This document shows, one piece after another, positions 17,779-27,380 of a stretch of DNA of 64,000 nt (positions within the stretch are counted from its first letter, which is position 1; every line of letters starts with the position of its first letter). The notes below the pieces were generated by a model that made no database searches, had not been told where the DNA came from, and saw nothing but the letters and a program-made list of their open reading frames with translations. This DNA comes from Chloroflexota bacterium (GTDB taxonomy: Bacteria > Chloroflexota > Anaerolineae > Aggregatilineales > J027). The position numbers and the translations under genes are program-made. The DNA lies in the NCBI GenBank assembly GCA_013112715.1, contig JABFGB010000004.1:124001-188000 (forward strand). The letters run 5' to 3'.

Positions 17779-20700
17779 TCGCCAGCAGAGAAGTGTTGCA
17801 CTTAATAACCCAATGAGTATGGCAATCAAAAGGGTTAACCGCCACTGCCCCCACCATGATTCGCCAGTGGCAGGTAGGGTTCGCACCCGCAGCAAATTCA
17901 TTTCGGCGCACCGCTGGGTGGGATATTCGCGGGTGGTGAGGCAGGCGCGATTGGGGATAACCGGGTTTTCGACCTCCGTTACCAGCCGCGTTTGAATGGT
18001 GATGGTCAGTGCATCCACTGGCTCTAAGACGGCTAAACGTAAGGTGACTTGCTGCCCCTGTCGTGAAATCGTACCCTGTGTGGAGGTAGCCGCTAAAATC
18101 TCAAATTCGGCAGGGATGACATCCACCACCTGCACATTCGAGGCGACACGGTTGGTTGGGTTGATCACCCGTATTGTCCAAACAATTGCGGCTCCCGGTT
18201 CAACAAACCCCGGCGCAGCAAACTTACCAATGTAAGGCCGATCTACGCTGGCGACGGTTTGCCCATTCGCCGAGACAGTCGTTTGACCAGATAGCAGTTC
18301 CAATCCTGCCGGATCAACCTCAATGCGGACACCTATACTCGCCCCACCCGCTAATGTACCTAACTGACACGTGATGCGCCCCTCAATTTGCTGGCAGGTG
18401 GGTGACCCCGGATTTGACGCAATAAAGGACATACCGGGGCGAAGCTGTTCGGTTAACAATAATTGAGTCACGTAAGCCACACCGGGATTGCTGATCGTGA
18501 TGGTGTAACTGTCATCATCAACAGGTTCTTTTTCGACTTCCAGCGGTACAGGGGTTGGGCTATTGGTCATCGTCGGCAACAAGAGCGTGGCGCTTGCTGA
18601 TGGAAGCGGGGTTTGCGATGGACGGGGTGTTGAGGTTGGTACATGGGTATTGGTAGAAATAGGGGTTCTTGACGGGGTGGCAGTGCGTGTCGGTAGGGGT
18701 GTCCGGGTTGCAGTTTGGCTTGGAACGGGTGTTGCGGTTCGAGAAGCCGTTGCCGTTCGTGAACTCGTTCTTGAGGCCGTCGGGCTAACCATCTGAATAG
18801 TGTTTGGTGTATTGGATGCGATGCCCGTTATGGTGGCGACCTGAGTCGGGAACATGGTGGCAGTGGAAGTGACGGTGCTAGATATTGAAGTGGCTGTTGC
18901 CGTAATAGGTGTGCTCGTGAGGGTTGGCGTGGGCGATACCAACAACACGGTAGTCGTTTGCCTGGCCGTGTTATCTGCATAATTGCTCTCGATCTCGGTA
19001 CCTGTAACTGATGCGGTATTGACCAAATCGCTTGCGGTGGTCACATTTATCTCAATTTGAATGGTGATGGAGGCTCCCGCTGCCAAATTCCCAATCGTGC
19101 AGGTTACAAGACCGCTCGTTTCAGTGCATGTGCCGCTCGACGAAATATTTACCAGCGTCGTCCCAATCGGTAGTGAGTCGGTTACGATTACACCCGTTGC
19201 ATTTTCTGGCCCAGTATTGCTGACGGTGAGTGTATAAACGAGGTTATTTCCTGACACCACCGGATCAATATTGTCCGTTTTGGTCAAAACGAGATTGGTG
19301 GTCGAAACAGCCGCAAGACAGGGTGAAAATTCGGAGGTATTGCGAAAGCTGCTGGGCGGTACAGTTTGGGCAACGGTTGTAGCTGTAATAAACGAGCCAA
19401 CCGAGACGCCTACTGGCAGGGTTACATTGAAATTCAAGACCCCCGCGCTGTCCGTTACCGCGTCGTAAGCACCTAAGAAGGTCATGCCTTCGCCATAGCC
19501 CGATGGATCACAGCGCGGATTATTGAAAAATTCAATACGTGCCGGCAAATTAGGCCGGGTGGTCAGGTTGCCCTGAATGGCGGTGGCATCTATACCATTG
19601 GTGCTGGCACGGGTCAGATTGGGGAAATTTTGTAGATCATTCGGGCCGTTGTCGGCGTCGAGGGGATCATTCGGCGTTAGCCCGGGGCTGGTATTTAGCA
19701 GCACCAGATCAATGCCAAGTCCGCCATTGGCATAGATTGAATTGCTCGAAATGGTGTTGCCTGCGCCAACATAGGGAGAACTGCCCGTCGGTTGGTTGGG
19801 GTAATCAATCCGGACCCCCGCCTCTCCATTATGGGCAATGATATTTCCTTCGTTGGCCCCAAAACCGCCGATCAAGTTTTCACCGGGGCGATTATTGCTT
19901 GAATAGGACAGATAAATGCCATTGAGGGTGTTCCCCAGATTTAAGGATTGGGTGGCATCCGTCCCGATATAATTGCTTTGAATCGTGACCGCTGAGGCCG
20001 AACTCTGGATGTGAACCCCGTTGAGGGTATTGGCAGCAATGACGTTTCCTAAATTGGGTGCGCCGATTTGGATGCGCTGCGCCCCACTGAGAATATTGAC
20101 CCCATTGCCCCGGTTTGGTAGTGCAACCGTTCCGGTCAAATCCGTGCCAATAAAATTGCCGATGACTTGATGACTGGTCGTACCTCCGCCCGAAAAACGG
20201 ATGCCGTCATTGTTGCCAGCTATCACATTGCCCGAAATGGTCAATTGGTCTGCCCCATCTGTCACAGAAATGCCATGACCCCCGTTACCTAATTCGTCGC
20301 CGACAACAGGGCTAGGGTCAACGAGAGTTCCGGTCAAATCCGTGCCAATAAAATTGCCCGTAATGAGGTTGGGGTCGGTATTGATACTTGTGACTAAGAT
20401 GCCGACGCCAAGATTGCCAGAAATGAGATTACGGTCAGCGGGGGTTGGGCCGCCAATCGTGTTGTTGGATGCACCATTAGTCAGTCGGATACCAGCGGTA
20501 CGATTGGGTGCAGGTGCAAGACCCGTCGCCGTCGTGCCAATAAAATTCCCTGCGATCAGATTATTGACAGCATTATCGCCGTCAATGGAGATACCAATAT
20601 CAAATTGGTTAATTACTAAGCCACGAATGATGCTGTTGCTGGTGGTTAGGTTCAAGCCGATGACATTTCCACCCCCTGTGCCCGAAAGGACAATGATGGG

Positions 20701-21045
20701 TGTGCTGATATACCCCGGCTGGGTTGTGCCGTCAATAATGACCGGGTTGGTGATGGTAGGCAGGGTGGCAGAGGGGATAATCGTCTGAAGGCCCGTTCCG
20801 ATGGCAAAATGAATCTCATCTAGGCCGGGGAGTGCATTGGCTTGTTGGATGGCAGCGCGGAGGGTACACGTGCCAATTGGCGTTTGGCATAAGCCGTCTC
20901 CCGTATTGGCATCCGGCAGGTCGGCGGTGGAATCTACGACGAAAATGGCAGCCTGAGCCACTTGGTTGACACGCGGCGGCATGAAAAGCAGCACTAGGCT
21001 CGTAACTGCCAGTAGAATATTGACCCCTCGGAATGTCCAGTGCAA
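17752..21045 (-). CDS. Cell-surface beta-helix/DUF11 protein with LPXTG-type sorting signal
   Basis: 1097 residues from a TTG codon with AAGGGCG 8 nt upstream; no better ATG exists nearby. Order: signal peptide (about 1-33, ending AQA); CSLREA-type segment (GDGLCQTPIGTCTLRAAI); right-handed parallel beta-helix with many N..I.GN.IGTD turns (about 80-470); DUF11 domain (about 600-710, VYTLTVSNTGPENATGVIV); a low-complexity Thr/Ser/Pro linker of about 130 residues; two further DUF11-like beta domains; then LPATGE, a hydrophobic stretch and an Arg-rich tail. The last three elements match a sortase signal. It is probably an anchored adhesin or wall protein. No sortase gene lies in the window. Confidence 0.9.
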   Translation of the reverse strand: MHWTFRGVNILLAVTSLVLLFMPPRVNQVAQAAIFVVDSTADLPDANTGDGLCQTPIGTCTLRAAIQQANALPGLDEIHFAIGTGLQTIIPSATLPTITNPVIIDGTTQPGYISTPIIVLSGTGGGNVIGLNLTTSNSIIRGLVINQFDIGISIDGDNAVNNLIAGNFIGTTATGLAPAPNRTAGIRLTNGASNNTIGGPTPADRNLISGNLGVGILVTSINTDPNLITGNFIGTDLTGTLVDPSPVVGDELGNGGHGISVTDGADQLTISGNVIAGNNDGIRFSGGGTTSHQVIGNFIGTDLTGTVALPNRGNGVNILSGAQRIQIGAPNLGNVIAANTLNGVHIQSSASAVTIQSNYIGTDATQSLNLGNTLNGIYLSYSSNNRPGENLIGGFGANEGNIIAHNGEAGVRIDYPNQPTGSSPYVGAGNTISSNSIYANGGLGIDLVLLNTSPGLTPNDPLDADNGPNDLQNFPNLTRASTNGIDATAIQGNLTTRPNLPARIEFFNNPRCDPSGYGEGMTFLGAYDAVTDSAGVLNFNVTLPVGVSVGSFITATTVAQTVPPSSFRNTSEFSPCLAAVSTTNLVLTKTDNIDPVVSGNNLVYTLTVSNTGPENATGVIVTDSLPIGTTLVNISSSGTCTETSGLVTCTIGNLAAGASITIQIEINVTTASDLVNTASVTGTEIESNYADNTARQTTTVLLVSPTPTLTSTPITATATSISSTVTSTATMFPTQVATITGIASNTPNTIQMVSPTASRTSSRTATASRTATPVPSQTATRTPLPTRTATPSRTPISTNTHVPTSTPRPSQTPLPSASATLLLPTMTNSPTPVPLEVEKEPVDDDSYTITISNPGVAYVTQLLLTEQLRPGMSFIASNPGSPTCQQIEGRITCQLGTLAGGASIGVRIEVDPAGLELLSGQTTVSANGQTVASVDRPYIGKFAAPGFVEPGAAIVWTIRVINPTNRVASNVQVVDVIPAEFEILAATSTQGTISRQGQQVTLRLAVLEPVDALTITIQTRLVTEVENPVIPNRACLTTREYPTQRCAEMNLLRVRTLPATGESWWGQWRLTLLIAILIGLLSATLLCWRLRRTTQQQ

Positions 21046-21192
21046 ATGAAATCGCCCTTGAACAGTATGAGTGAGAGTAACCCATTAATATCAGCTTACC
21101 AGATGCGGCGTTTTTGGACAATCCAGTTTAATATTAAATAAGGGCTTTCCTATGACAATCAAGACGTTCATTTGACTGAGGAGGAGAAGGCG

Positions 21193-22323
21193 ATGACACG
21201 GGTCAGAATTTCTGAGGAGGAGTTTACCTTTAAAGCACTGGATGAGGCATGGAATCGGGCCGCAGTGGTAGACAATTTTGAGTTAACCGCTGACCGCTAT
21301 GTCATCATCAGCGACCTGCATAAAGGCGATAAAAAAAGGGGTAGCGACGACTTTTTGCCCAATGAGTTGATTTTTTGCCATGCCCTGCAATGGTATTTTG
21401 ATCACGATTATCATCTGGTTCTAAATGGCGACGTTGAAGAGGGGTGGGAAGCCGGATATTCCAATATTATTAAAGCCTATCAGGATGGCGCTTTCGCAGC
21501 GGAGCGTCTGTTTGCCCAGAAACCGGGTTATCATTTTCGCACCTATGGCAATCACGATTTGGAGTGGGCTGACGAAACACTGGTGCAAAAATACCTGTGG
21601 CCGATCTTGGGCGAAATCAAAGTTCACCCTGCCATCCGGTTGGGAGAAAACATCTTTATCGTACATGGGCATCAAGGCGACCCACAATCCGACCAGAAAT
21701 CCAAGGCTAGTCGCTTTTGGGTAAGACATATCTGGCGGCCTTTGCAGGAGTGGGGGTTAACGGCAATTTTGTGGGAGCCCCTGCAGCGATTGGGATTGGT
21801 CAACAGCCCACGTGCGGCTCAAAATAATTTCATTCGTTTTCGACGCGACAATTACCTTTACCAATGGGCACAGCAAAGAGGGGTGGTCTTGGTGGCAGGG
21901 CATACGCATCGTGGCATCTTTCGCTCTTACAGCAAGATTGACCAATTGAAGGAAATCTTGAAAGAGCTTAAAGAGAAATTGAAAACAGATGCCAATCGCT
22001 CCAATTACTATCAACTGCTCGCTTCGATTCAATACGTTGAACGCACAATTAAAAACTCGCGGGATGCGCTGCGTCGTGAAAAAATGCAGGATAAGGGGGA
22101 TTTAGCTCCCGCCTATTTCAATTGTGGTTGCTGCGTCTATACCAATGGCATCACAGCAATCGAAGTGGATCGTGGGACGATTCGACTGGTCAAATGGGAA
22201 CTGGACGATAGCTACTGCGAAGGTGGACAGGAACGTCGCCCAGAGTCGTTTGTAACGATTGATCGCAAAATTTATGAGACGGGTAATCTGGAATCCATCC
22301 TCAAAGAAATCAAAGGCAGATAA
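21193..22323 (+). CDS. Calcineurin-like metallophosphoesterase
   Basis: 376 residues with the ordered metal-binding motifs of the family: ISDLHKGD (D-x-H), LNGDVEEGW (GD-x-x-x), YGNHDLEW (GNHD), VHGHQGD and VAGHTHRG (GH-x-H). These residues bind two metal ions for phosphoester hydrolysis. The C-terminal half contains a Lys/Glu-rich helix and a CGCCVY segment. The substrate cannot be predicted; UDP-2,3-diacylglucosamine hydrolase-like and uncharacterised phosphatases share this layout. The ATG at 21193 was chosen because GAGGAGGAGAAGG precedes it; an in-frame TTG at 21172 lies upstream. The gene is divergent from the surface protein gene and appears to stand alone. Confidence 0.9.
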   Translation: MTRVRISEEEFTFKALDEAWNRAAVVDNFELTADRYVIISDLHKGDKKRGSDDFLPNELIFCHALQWYFDHDYHLVLNGDVEEGWEAGYSNIIKAYQDGAFAAERLFAQKPGYHFRTYGNHDLEWADETLVQKYLWPILGEIKVHPAIRLGENIFIVHGHQGDPQSDQKSKASRFWVRHIWRPLQEWGLTAILWEPLQRLGLVNSPRAAQNNFIRFRRDNYLYQWAQQRGVVLVAGHTHRGIFRSYSKIDQLKEILKELKEKLKTDANRSNYYQLLASIQYVERTIKNSRDALRREKMQDKGDLAPAYFNCGCCVYTNGITAIEVDRGTIRLVKWELDDSYCEGGQERRPESFVTIDRKIYETGNLESILKEIKGR

Positions 22324-22462
22324 GACTGTTCAGGTTTGTCGAGATTTTGTTTTGATTCGGCAATATTTGGGTAATTAAATCAAATGTAAGTGGAGGCGGC
22401 GGCTTTTCTTCTCTACCATAAAACTATCGTCTTGATTCAAGTCTTAATGGGGTGATTCACTT

Positions 22463-25400
22463 ATGCTCAGACGGAGATTAAAAACCGCCCTTCGGAGCGG
22501 ACTTATTTTGCTGCTGATTGCCTTTGCAGCCTTGCCCATGATGCCTGCACAGAGTCAAACCCAGCCGCCAAGACCCCGCCGCGACTCGGCCCAAATTCAA
22601 TTAGGGGATATTCGTTTACCCGCTGGTTTTCAAATCGCCGTGTATGCCAGTAATTTACCGGGGGCACGCTCGATGGCACTCAGTCCAAACGGCACGCTCT
22701 TTATCGGAACTCGTGATGAAGGCGCTCTGTATGCGGTGCGTGATACCAATGGCGATAACGTTGCCGATCAGACCTATAACATTTCGCAGCGGTTAAATCA
22801 ACTCTATGGCTTTACTATGAACAATCCCAACGGCGTGGCCTTTCGAAATGGCTCGCTTTACGTCATGGAGATCAACCGCCTTTTCCGTTTAGACAATATC
22901 GAAAATCAACTCAATAATCCCCCTAACCCCGTTATTTTGAACACCAATTTTCCATCGGACTGGCAGCATGGATGGAAATTTATCCGGTTTGGGCCAGATG
23001 GTCGTCTCTACGTTCCAGTGGGGGCGCCATGCAATGTCTGTGAGGCCAATTACCCTTACAATCGGCTGCTGCGAATGAATGCGGATGGCACGGGTGTTGA
23101 GACCTATGCCAGCGGAATTCGCAATACGGTTGGGTTTGACTGGCATCCGCAAACAGGTGAGCTTTGGTTCACGGACAATGGTCGAGATTATTTGGGGGAT
23201 AATATTCCGCCCGATGAACTCAACCGTGCCCCGACGATTGGGATGAATTTCGGTTTTCCATATTGTCATGGTGGCACGATTGCTGACCCAACCTATGGAT
23301 CCCTTCACAGTTGCAGCGAATTTACCTCCCCGGCTACCAATCTAGGGCCGCATGTGGCCGCATTAGGAATGCGCTTTTATACTGGGAATATGTTCCCGAC
23401 TGAGTATCAAAATCAGATTTTTATCGCGGAACACGGTTCATGGAACCGCAGCACGCGGATTGGATATCGCGTTACGTTGGTGCGCCTACAAAATAATGTC
23501 CCCGTGAGTTATGAGGCATTTGCTGATGGATGGCTCAACAGTAGCGGTGGTGTAACGGGTCGCCCGGTGGATATTCAACAGATGCCAGATGGCGCACTGC
23601 TGGTTTCGGATGATTTCGCAGGGGCGATCTATCGTATCAGCTATCGTTCTCCCAACTATAGTTCCTCGCCGGTGGCTGGCAACACGATCCAGATGGCGAC
23701 CACACAGGGCAACAATGTCACGACGGCAATCACCGTTTCAGAAAGCGGCAATGCCAATCTAAACGTAACGGGTGTGTCATTTGTGGCAGGTAGCTCCCCA
23801 CAAATCAGTGTGACCGGGTTTGCGCCATTTACAATTGTGGATGGGTCAGGTCAGACTCAGAACATCATCGTGAGTTGCAGCGGCTCCATGCTTGGCACCT
23901 TTAATGCCACGCTGCAAGTCTCCCACAATGCGCCGGGCAGTCCTGCCTCCTATCCGATTATGTGTAATGTTACGGCAGCCCCCACACCGTTTTATTCGTC
24001 ATCGCCTGCCCCCGGTCAACCGATTAACATTTCGCAAGTCGTGGGTAGCCCTGCGACGACTAATCTGGTTGTCTCTGAGTCGGGCACGGCGAATTTGAAT
24101 GTGACCGGAGTTTCATTTGTGGCAGGTGGCTCTACGCAGATTAGTGTGACGGGCTTTGCGCCGTTTACGATTGTAGATGGTTCTGGTCAGACTCAGAATA
24201 TCACCATTGCCTGCAATACGTCGGCTGTTGGGACGTATACCCGCACCCTGCAAGTGGCTCACAATGCGGAAGGCAGTCCTGCGACCTATCCCATCACCTG
24301 TAATGTCACCAGTGGGCCGACGCCGGGATTCATCTCTGCCCCAGCACCGGGGCCGATTACGATTGATACGGTGACAGGTGTGCCTGCCGCTGCTGAAGTG
24401 GTCATGTCTGGAAGTGGCACGGCGGCGTTGAATGTGACCGGGGTCTCGCTGGTTGGCGGGAGTGCGCCGCAAATTACTGTGCCGGGTTTCACCCCATTCA
24501 CCATTCCGGCTGGTTCTGTCCAGCGGTACTCGATGTATATCACCTGTTCCCCATCGGCAGCAGGGGTGTATACGGCCACCGTTCAAGTCGCCCATAACGC
24601 GCCGGATTCGCCTGCTACCTATAACGTCACGTGCAATGTTAGCCAGCCTGATACGATTGGGCAGTTTAACCCGACCTATAGCTGGGTGAGCCTCATTAAC
24701 ACGCTGCAAAGCCCACCCCCGTCCATGAATAACTTCATGATCTATGCGGCGGGAACTCCGCGTTTGGGTCAATGGGTCATGGGCGATTGGAACAACGACG
24801 GCCAGAAAACCCCGGCGGTTTATTCGGGTGGAGCGTTCTTCTACACCAACTCGCTCGGCAATAATCCCAATTGGACAGGCATTTGGATCGGGATTAATGG
24901 CCCACCAGTCGCAGGTCGTTTTAACCTATCGGCGAATAATGATTGTCTCGGTGTCATAGATCGCGCTACACTGAACGGATACCTCGTTTTTGCACTGTAT
25001 TACGCTTGTAATTTAACCACTGGCCCCACCCCGCCCATCAACTTCCAATGGGTCAGCGAAGTGCTGCCAGATCGAAATGGTTTCTCCGGGGAGTACCAAT
25101 TCGTCGCAGGCGATTACAACGGCGATGGGTTAGATTCGATGGGTGTTCGGCGAGGGCCATTTATCGCGTTCACCAATATTGCCCCATCACAAGGCCATGC
25201 GGCGTTTAATCTAGCGCAGTATATTGGGACCCCCAGCACCAGTGATTATGGCTATGCCGTTGCCGGGGACTGGGATGATGATGGCCTCGACAGCTTTGGT
25301 ATCTTTTATCAGAGTGGGGATTTCTATCGGCGCAATGACCTGCAATGGAACACTGGCATCCACATTTATCAGCGAGTGGGCATTCCGTGGGGAGTAGGCC

Positions 25401-25885
25401 CGCTGAATGTGGATTCGTGGCGACAAATGTCAGGCGGGTCAAGTGGGGCCGAACCCACCCCCGAAGTAGTGGTTGCACCAACACCCACATCCACGCCTGA
25501 ACCAGTCTATGTCCGCCGTTTGGTTGAATCAGACGACCCATCTGTGGTGAGAACAGGCCTATGGTCTAGTCAAGAGGCTAATTCTGCCGCAGGAGGAAGT
25601 TATCTCTATAGCAGCGGCGGGGAAGAAAACACGCTGACGCTCGAATTTGTCGGGACATCGGCGGAGATTGTGTATGTGCAGAATCCGGCCTTGGGCAGCT
25701 TTACGATTGTGATTGACGGGGTGGCGGTTCGCAGCATCTATACCAGTGGCGAAACCACCAGCTTCGATCTGCGTTCAGTCGTGGACTATCTTGAACCCGG
25801 CCCGCACACCCTCCAAATTGTCCCAATTGATGGCATTGTAGCGATTGATGCCTTCATCTTGACCGTGATACAAACCCCGAATTAG
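22463..25885 (+). CDS. Exported PQQ-type sugar dehydrogenase with repeat domains and shared C-terminal module
   Basis: 1140 residues. Signal peptide about 1-33 (LILLLIAFAALP, MMPAQSQ). Residues about 45-395 form a six-bladed propeller of the soluble glucose/L-sorbosone dehydrogenase family (LPAGFQIAVYASNLPGAR, RFGPDGRLYVPVGAPCN, SGIRNTVGFDWHP, IAEHGSWNR, GRPVDIQQMPDG). Three repeats of about 112 residues follow (399-730, NLNVTGVSFVAG core), resembling ASPM-SPD-2-Hydin-type beta domains. Next come FG-GAP-like repeats (about 740-985, VMGDWNNDGQKTPAVYSG), a Pro/Thr linker, and a C-terminal module of about 110 residues that also ends the subtilase at 31637-33988. Sugar oxidation outside the cell is inferred; whether PQQ is bound is unknown. 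Confidence 0.88.
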   Translation: MLRRRLKTALRSGLILLLIAFAALPMMPAQSQTQPPRPRRDSAQIQLGDIRLPAGFQIAVYASNLPGARSMALSPNGTLFIGTRDEGALYAVRDTNGDNVADQTYNISQRLNQLYGFTMNNPNGVAFRNGSLYVMEINRLFRLDNIENQLNNPPNPVILNTNFPSDWQHGWKFIRFGPDGRLYVPVGAPCNVCEANYPYNRLLRMNADGTGVETYASGIRNTVGFDWHPQTGELWFTDNGRDYLGDNIPPDELNRAPTIGMNFGFPYCHGGTIADPTYGSLHSCSEFTSPATNLGPHVAALGMRFYTGNMFPTEYQNQIFIAEHGSWNRSTRIGYRVTLVRLQNNVPVSYEAFADGWLNSSGGVTGRPVDIQQMPDGALLVSDDFAGAIYRISYRSPNYSSSPVAGNTIQMATTQGNNVTTAITVSESGNANLNVTGVSFVAGSSPQISVTGFAPFTIVDGSGQTQNIIVSCSGSMLGTFNATLQVSHNAPGSPASYPIMCNVTAAPTPFYSSSPAPGQPINISQVVGSPATTNLVVSESGTANLNVTGVSFVAGGSTQISVTGFAPFTIVDGSGQTQNITIACNTSAVGTYTRTLQVAHNAEGSPATYPITCNVTSGPTPGFISAPAPGPITIDTVTGVPAAAEVVMSGSGTAALNVTGVSLVGGSAPQITVPGFTPFTIPAGSVQRYSMYITCSPSAAGVYTATVQVAHNAPDSPATYNVTCNVSQPDTIGQFNPTYSWVSLINTLQSPPPSMNNFMIYAAGTPRLGQWVMGDWNNDGQKTPAVYSGGAFFYTNSLGNNPNWTGIWIGINGPPVAGRFNLSANNDCLGVIDRATLNGYLVFALYYACNLTTGPTPPINFQWVSEVLPDRNGFSGEYQFVAGDYNGDGLDSMGVRRGPFIAFTNIAPSQGHAAFNLAQYIGTPSTSDYGYAVAGDWDDDGLDSFGIFYQSGDFYRRNDLQWNTGIHIYQRVGIPWGVGPLNVDSWRQMSGGSSGAEPTPEVVVAPTPTSTPEPVYVRRLVESDDPSVVRTGLWSSQEANSAAGGSYLYSSGGEENTLTLEFVGTSAEIVYVQNPALGSFTIVIDGVAVRSIYTSGETTSFDLRSVVDYLEPGPHTLQIVPIDGIVAIDAFILTVIQTPN
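23657..24650 (+). repeat. Three tandem copies of a ~112-codon domain
   Basis: Copies start near 23657, 23993 and 24332. Copies one and two are nearly identical in protein over NLNVTGVSFVAG..(P/T)QISVTGFAPFT but differ at many silent third positions; copy three is more diverged. Confidence 0.85.
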
Positions 25886-25897
25886 TAATACGTAGGT

Positions 25898-25936
25898 GGG
25901 CGTACTCATCAAAAATGAGGGTACGCCCTTTCCTTT
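25898..25936 (+). terminator. Terminator of the sugar dehydrogenase gene (bidirectional stem)
   Basis: GGGCGTAC at 25898-25905 pairs with GTACGCCC at 25921-25928, with an inner TCAT/ATGA pairing. TTTCCTTTC follows on the plus strand. It lies between two convergent genes and may serve both. Confidence 0.8.
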
Positions 25937-25938
25937 CA

Positions 25939-26412
25939 TTAACCCTCTTTGGGCAATTTTCCGGTCATTTTACCTATCCAGCGCATACACTTGTGCCCAA
26001 AATCCACCGGGGCACAGAACATCATGGGGCAGCCATTTGCAATCACGTTGATATTATGCTCTTTGCAAAACTGCACGGCTTTTTCGGAACTGCTGTTGCC
26101 CATAAATGAGTGGTGAATCCAAACATAATGAATATCAGCATCCGCGCACTGCTGGACAATCTGCTCAGTTACTTCTGGTTTGGTTACAATCACCACCGCA
26201 TCGGGTTTTTCCGGGATGGATTTGACATCGGGATAACAGGGTTCGCCGTCAAAGGTCGTCGTATGGGGGTTGATCGCAAACACCTGATGTCCGGTGGAGC
26301 GTAGCTTGCGGTAAATGAGATTGGCAGCGTCGTCTTTTTCGCGTGTGATGCCCGCAACAGCAATGCGTTTTTGGGCAAGGAAATCAGCCGCCATAGTATC
26401 CAAAGTTGGCAT
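25939..26412 (-). CDS. CoA-binding (Rossmann) protein, YccU-like
   Basis: 157 residues, the length of the stand-alone CoA_binding_2 family. Rossmann marks: KRIAVAGITREKDDAANLIY, HQVFAINPHTTTFDGEPCYPDV, DAVVIVTKPEV and a late CMRWIG tail. Members bind CoA or nucleotide and have no settled reaction. The gene is monocistronic by spacing, with terminators on both sides. Confidence 0.92.
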   Translation of the reverse strand: MPTLDTMAADFLAQKRIAVAGITREKDDAANLIYRKLRSTGHQVFAINPHTTTFDGEPCYPDVKSIPEKPDAVVIVTKPEVTEQIVQQCADADIHYVWIHHSFMGNSSSEKAVQFCKEHNINVIANGCPMMFCAPVDFGHKCMRWIGKMTGKLPKEG

Positions 26413-26514
26413 GAGAATTTTCCCTCTTGGTCTATCTGTGAATTTCTTAACTATAGGCTAAAAAAGCCATACCTATAAGGGGCCGTTGTATGAATTTGAG
26501 ATTATTTTTGGCGG

Positions 26515-26556
26515 AATTAAAAAGACTCTGGTTTGAAAAATTATCAGCCAGAGTCT
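26515..26556 (-). terminator. Terminator of the AIM24-family gene
   Basis: On the minus strand AGACTCTGG pairs with CCAGAGTCT (9 bp, perfect; + strand 26523-26531 and 26548-26556) and runs into TTTTTAATT. It lies 16 nt past the stop. Confidence 0.85.
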
Positions 26557-26572
26557 GGAGATTTGGGGTGCG

Positions 26573-27250
26573 TTAGTTGCTCTTGGATGGGATTTGGGGA
26601 ATCAGCCAGCTTAGGAAGGCTTCTTCCGAACGGGTTTGCATCAAGACCCGCCCCGGCCCAGTCAGTTGACAAATCAACCCTTCGCCGCTGAATATGGTAG
26701 ATTTCCAGCCGCCGACCTTCCGAACTTGGAATTGAATTGAGGCATCAAAACCAACAATATGGCCGGTGTCCACATTGTATTTTTGACCGGGGGCCAGTAC
26801 GCGCTCTTCCATCGAGCCATAACAGCCAATCAGCAACTGGCCCTGACCGCCGACTTTAATCAGAATCAGGCTACCACTGCCAAAAAAGCCTTTCGAGCCA
26901 CCCCATTTGGTATCAGTTGTGACCCCTAGTTCGCTGGCAATATAAGCGCCGCTTTGCAGCAGAAATTCGCCTGTACCACCCATTTGAATGACGCGCATAT
27001 CGCCGGGGAGTGATGGGGCAAAGGTCACTTCACCACCTTGAGGAGGCGCGGTAAAGGTGTTTTGGAAAAAACTTTCGCCCGATACCGCCCGTTTTAGGCC
27101 ACCCAAGAGACCTCCTTCGGCTTTGGTTTCGATATTGACCCCATCGCTAAAACTAACCATTGCACTTGATTCGGCTTTGACTTGTTCGTTGGGGGCAAGG
27201 GTGACAACGGCTAATGAATAGGAAGGCTGGTGTTTCAGTTCGACGCGCAT
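26573..27250 (-). CDS. AIM24/TIGR00266-family protein
   Basis: 225 residues. The family pattern is clear: an N-terminal strand ending MRVELKHQPSYSLAVVTL, GGLLGGLKRAVSGESFFQNTF, then the Gly-rich beta-helix with FFGSGSLILIKVGGQGQLLIGCYGS, LAPGQKYNVDTGHIVGFD and GEGLICQLTGPGRVLMQTR. Homologues adopt a trimeric double-psi-like beta fold and are linked to membrane or mitochondrial organisation in eukaryotes, but their bacterial role is unknown. GGGAGATTTTCC precedes the ATG. It has its own terminator and a 130-nt gap to the upstream ATPase gene, so it is probably transcribed alone. Confidence 0.93.
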   Translation of the reverse strand: MRVELKHQPSYSLAVVTLAPNEQVKAESSAMVSFSDGVNIETKAEGGLLGGLKRAVSGESFFQNTFTAPPQGGEVTFAPSLPGDMRVIQMGGTGEFLLQSGAYIASELGVTTDTKWGGSKGFFGSGSLILIKVGGQGQLLIGCYGSMEERVLAPGQKYNVDTGHIVGFDASIQFQVRKVGGWKSTIFSGEGLICQLTGPGRVLMQTRSEEAFLSWLIPQIPSKSN

Positions 27251-27380
27251 GGAAAATCTCCCGTTAAGCTAGATTAGAATTGAAGATCAACAACTTTTTA
27301 TCAGTGCTAGTCTCTATAACGTGAGTATAACGCCGTTTGTTCCAATGCGCGTCGAAATTCCGTCGAATGGCTGATTTAGA

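Noticed and set aside
20342..20788. 148-codon plus-strand frame
   Set aside because: Antisense of the beta-helix of the surface protein; low-complexity Val/Pro/Leu translation.
24113..24772. 219-codon minus-strand frame in the dehydrogenase repeats
   Set aside because: Arg/Gly/His-rich translation of the opposite strand of the tandem domains; no ribosome-binding site or family features.
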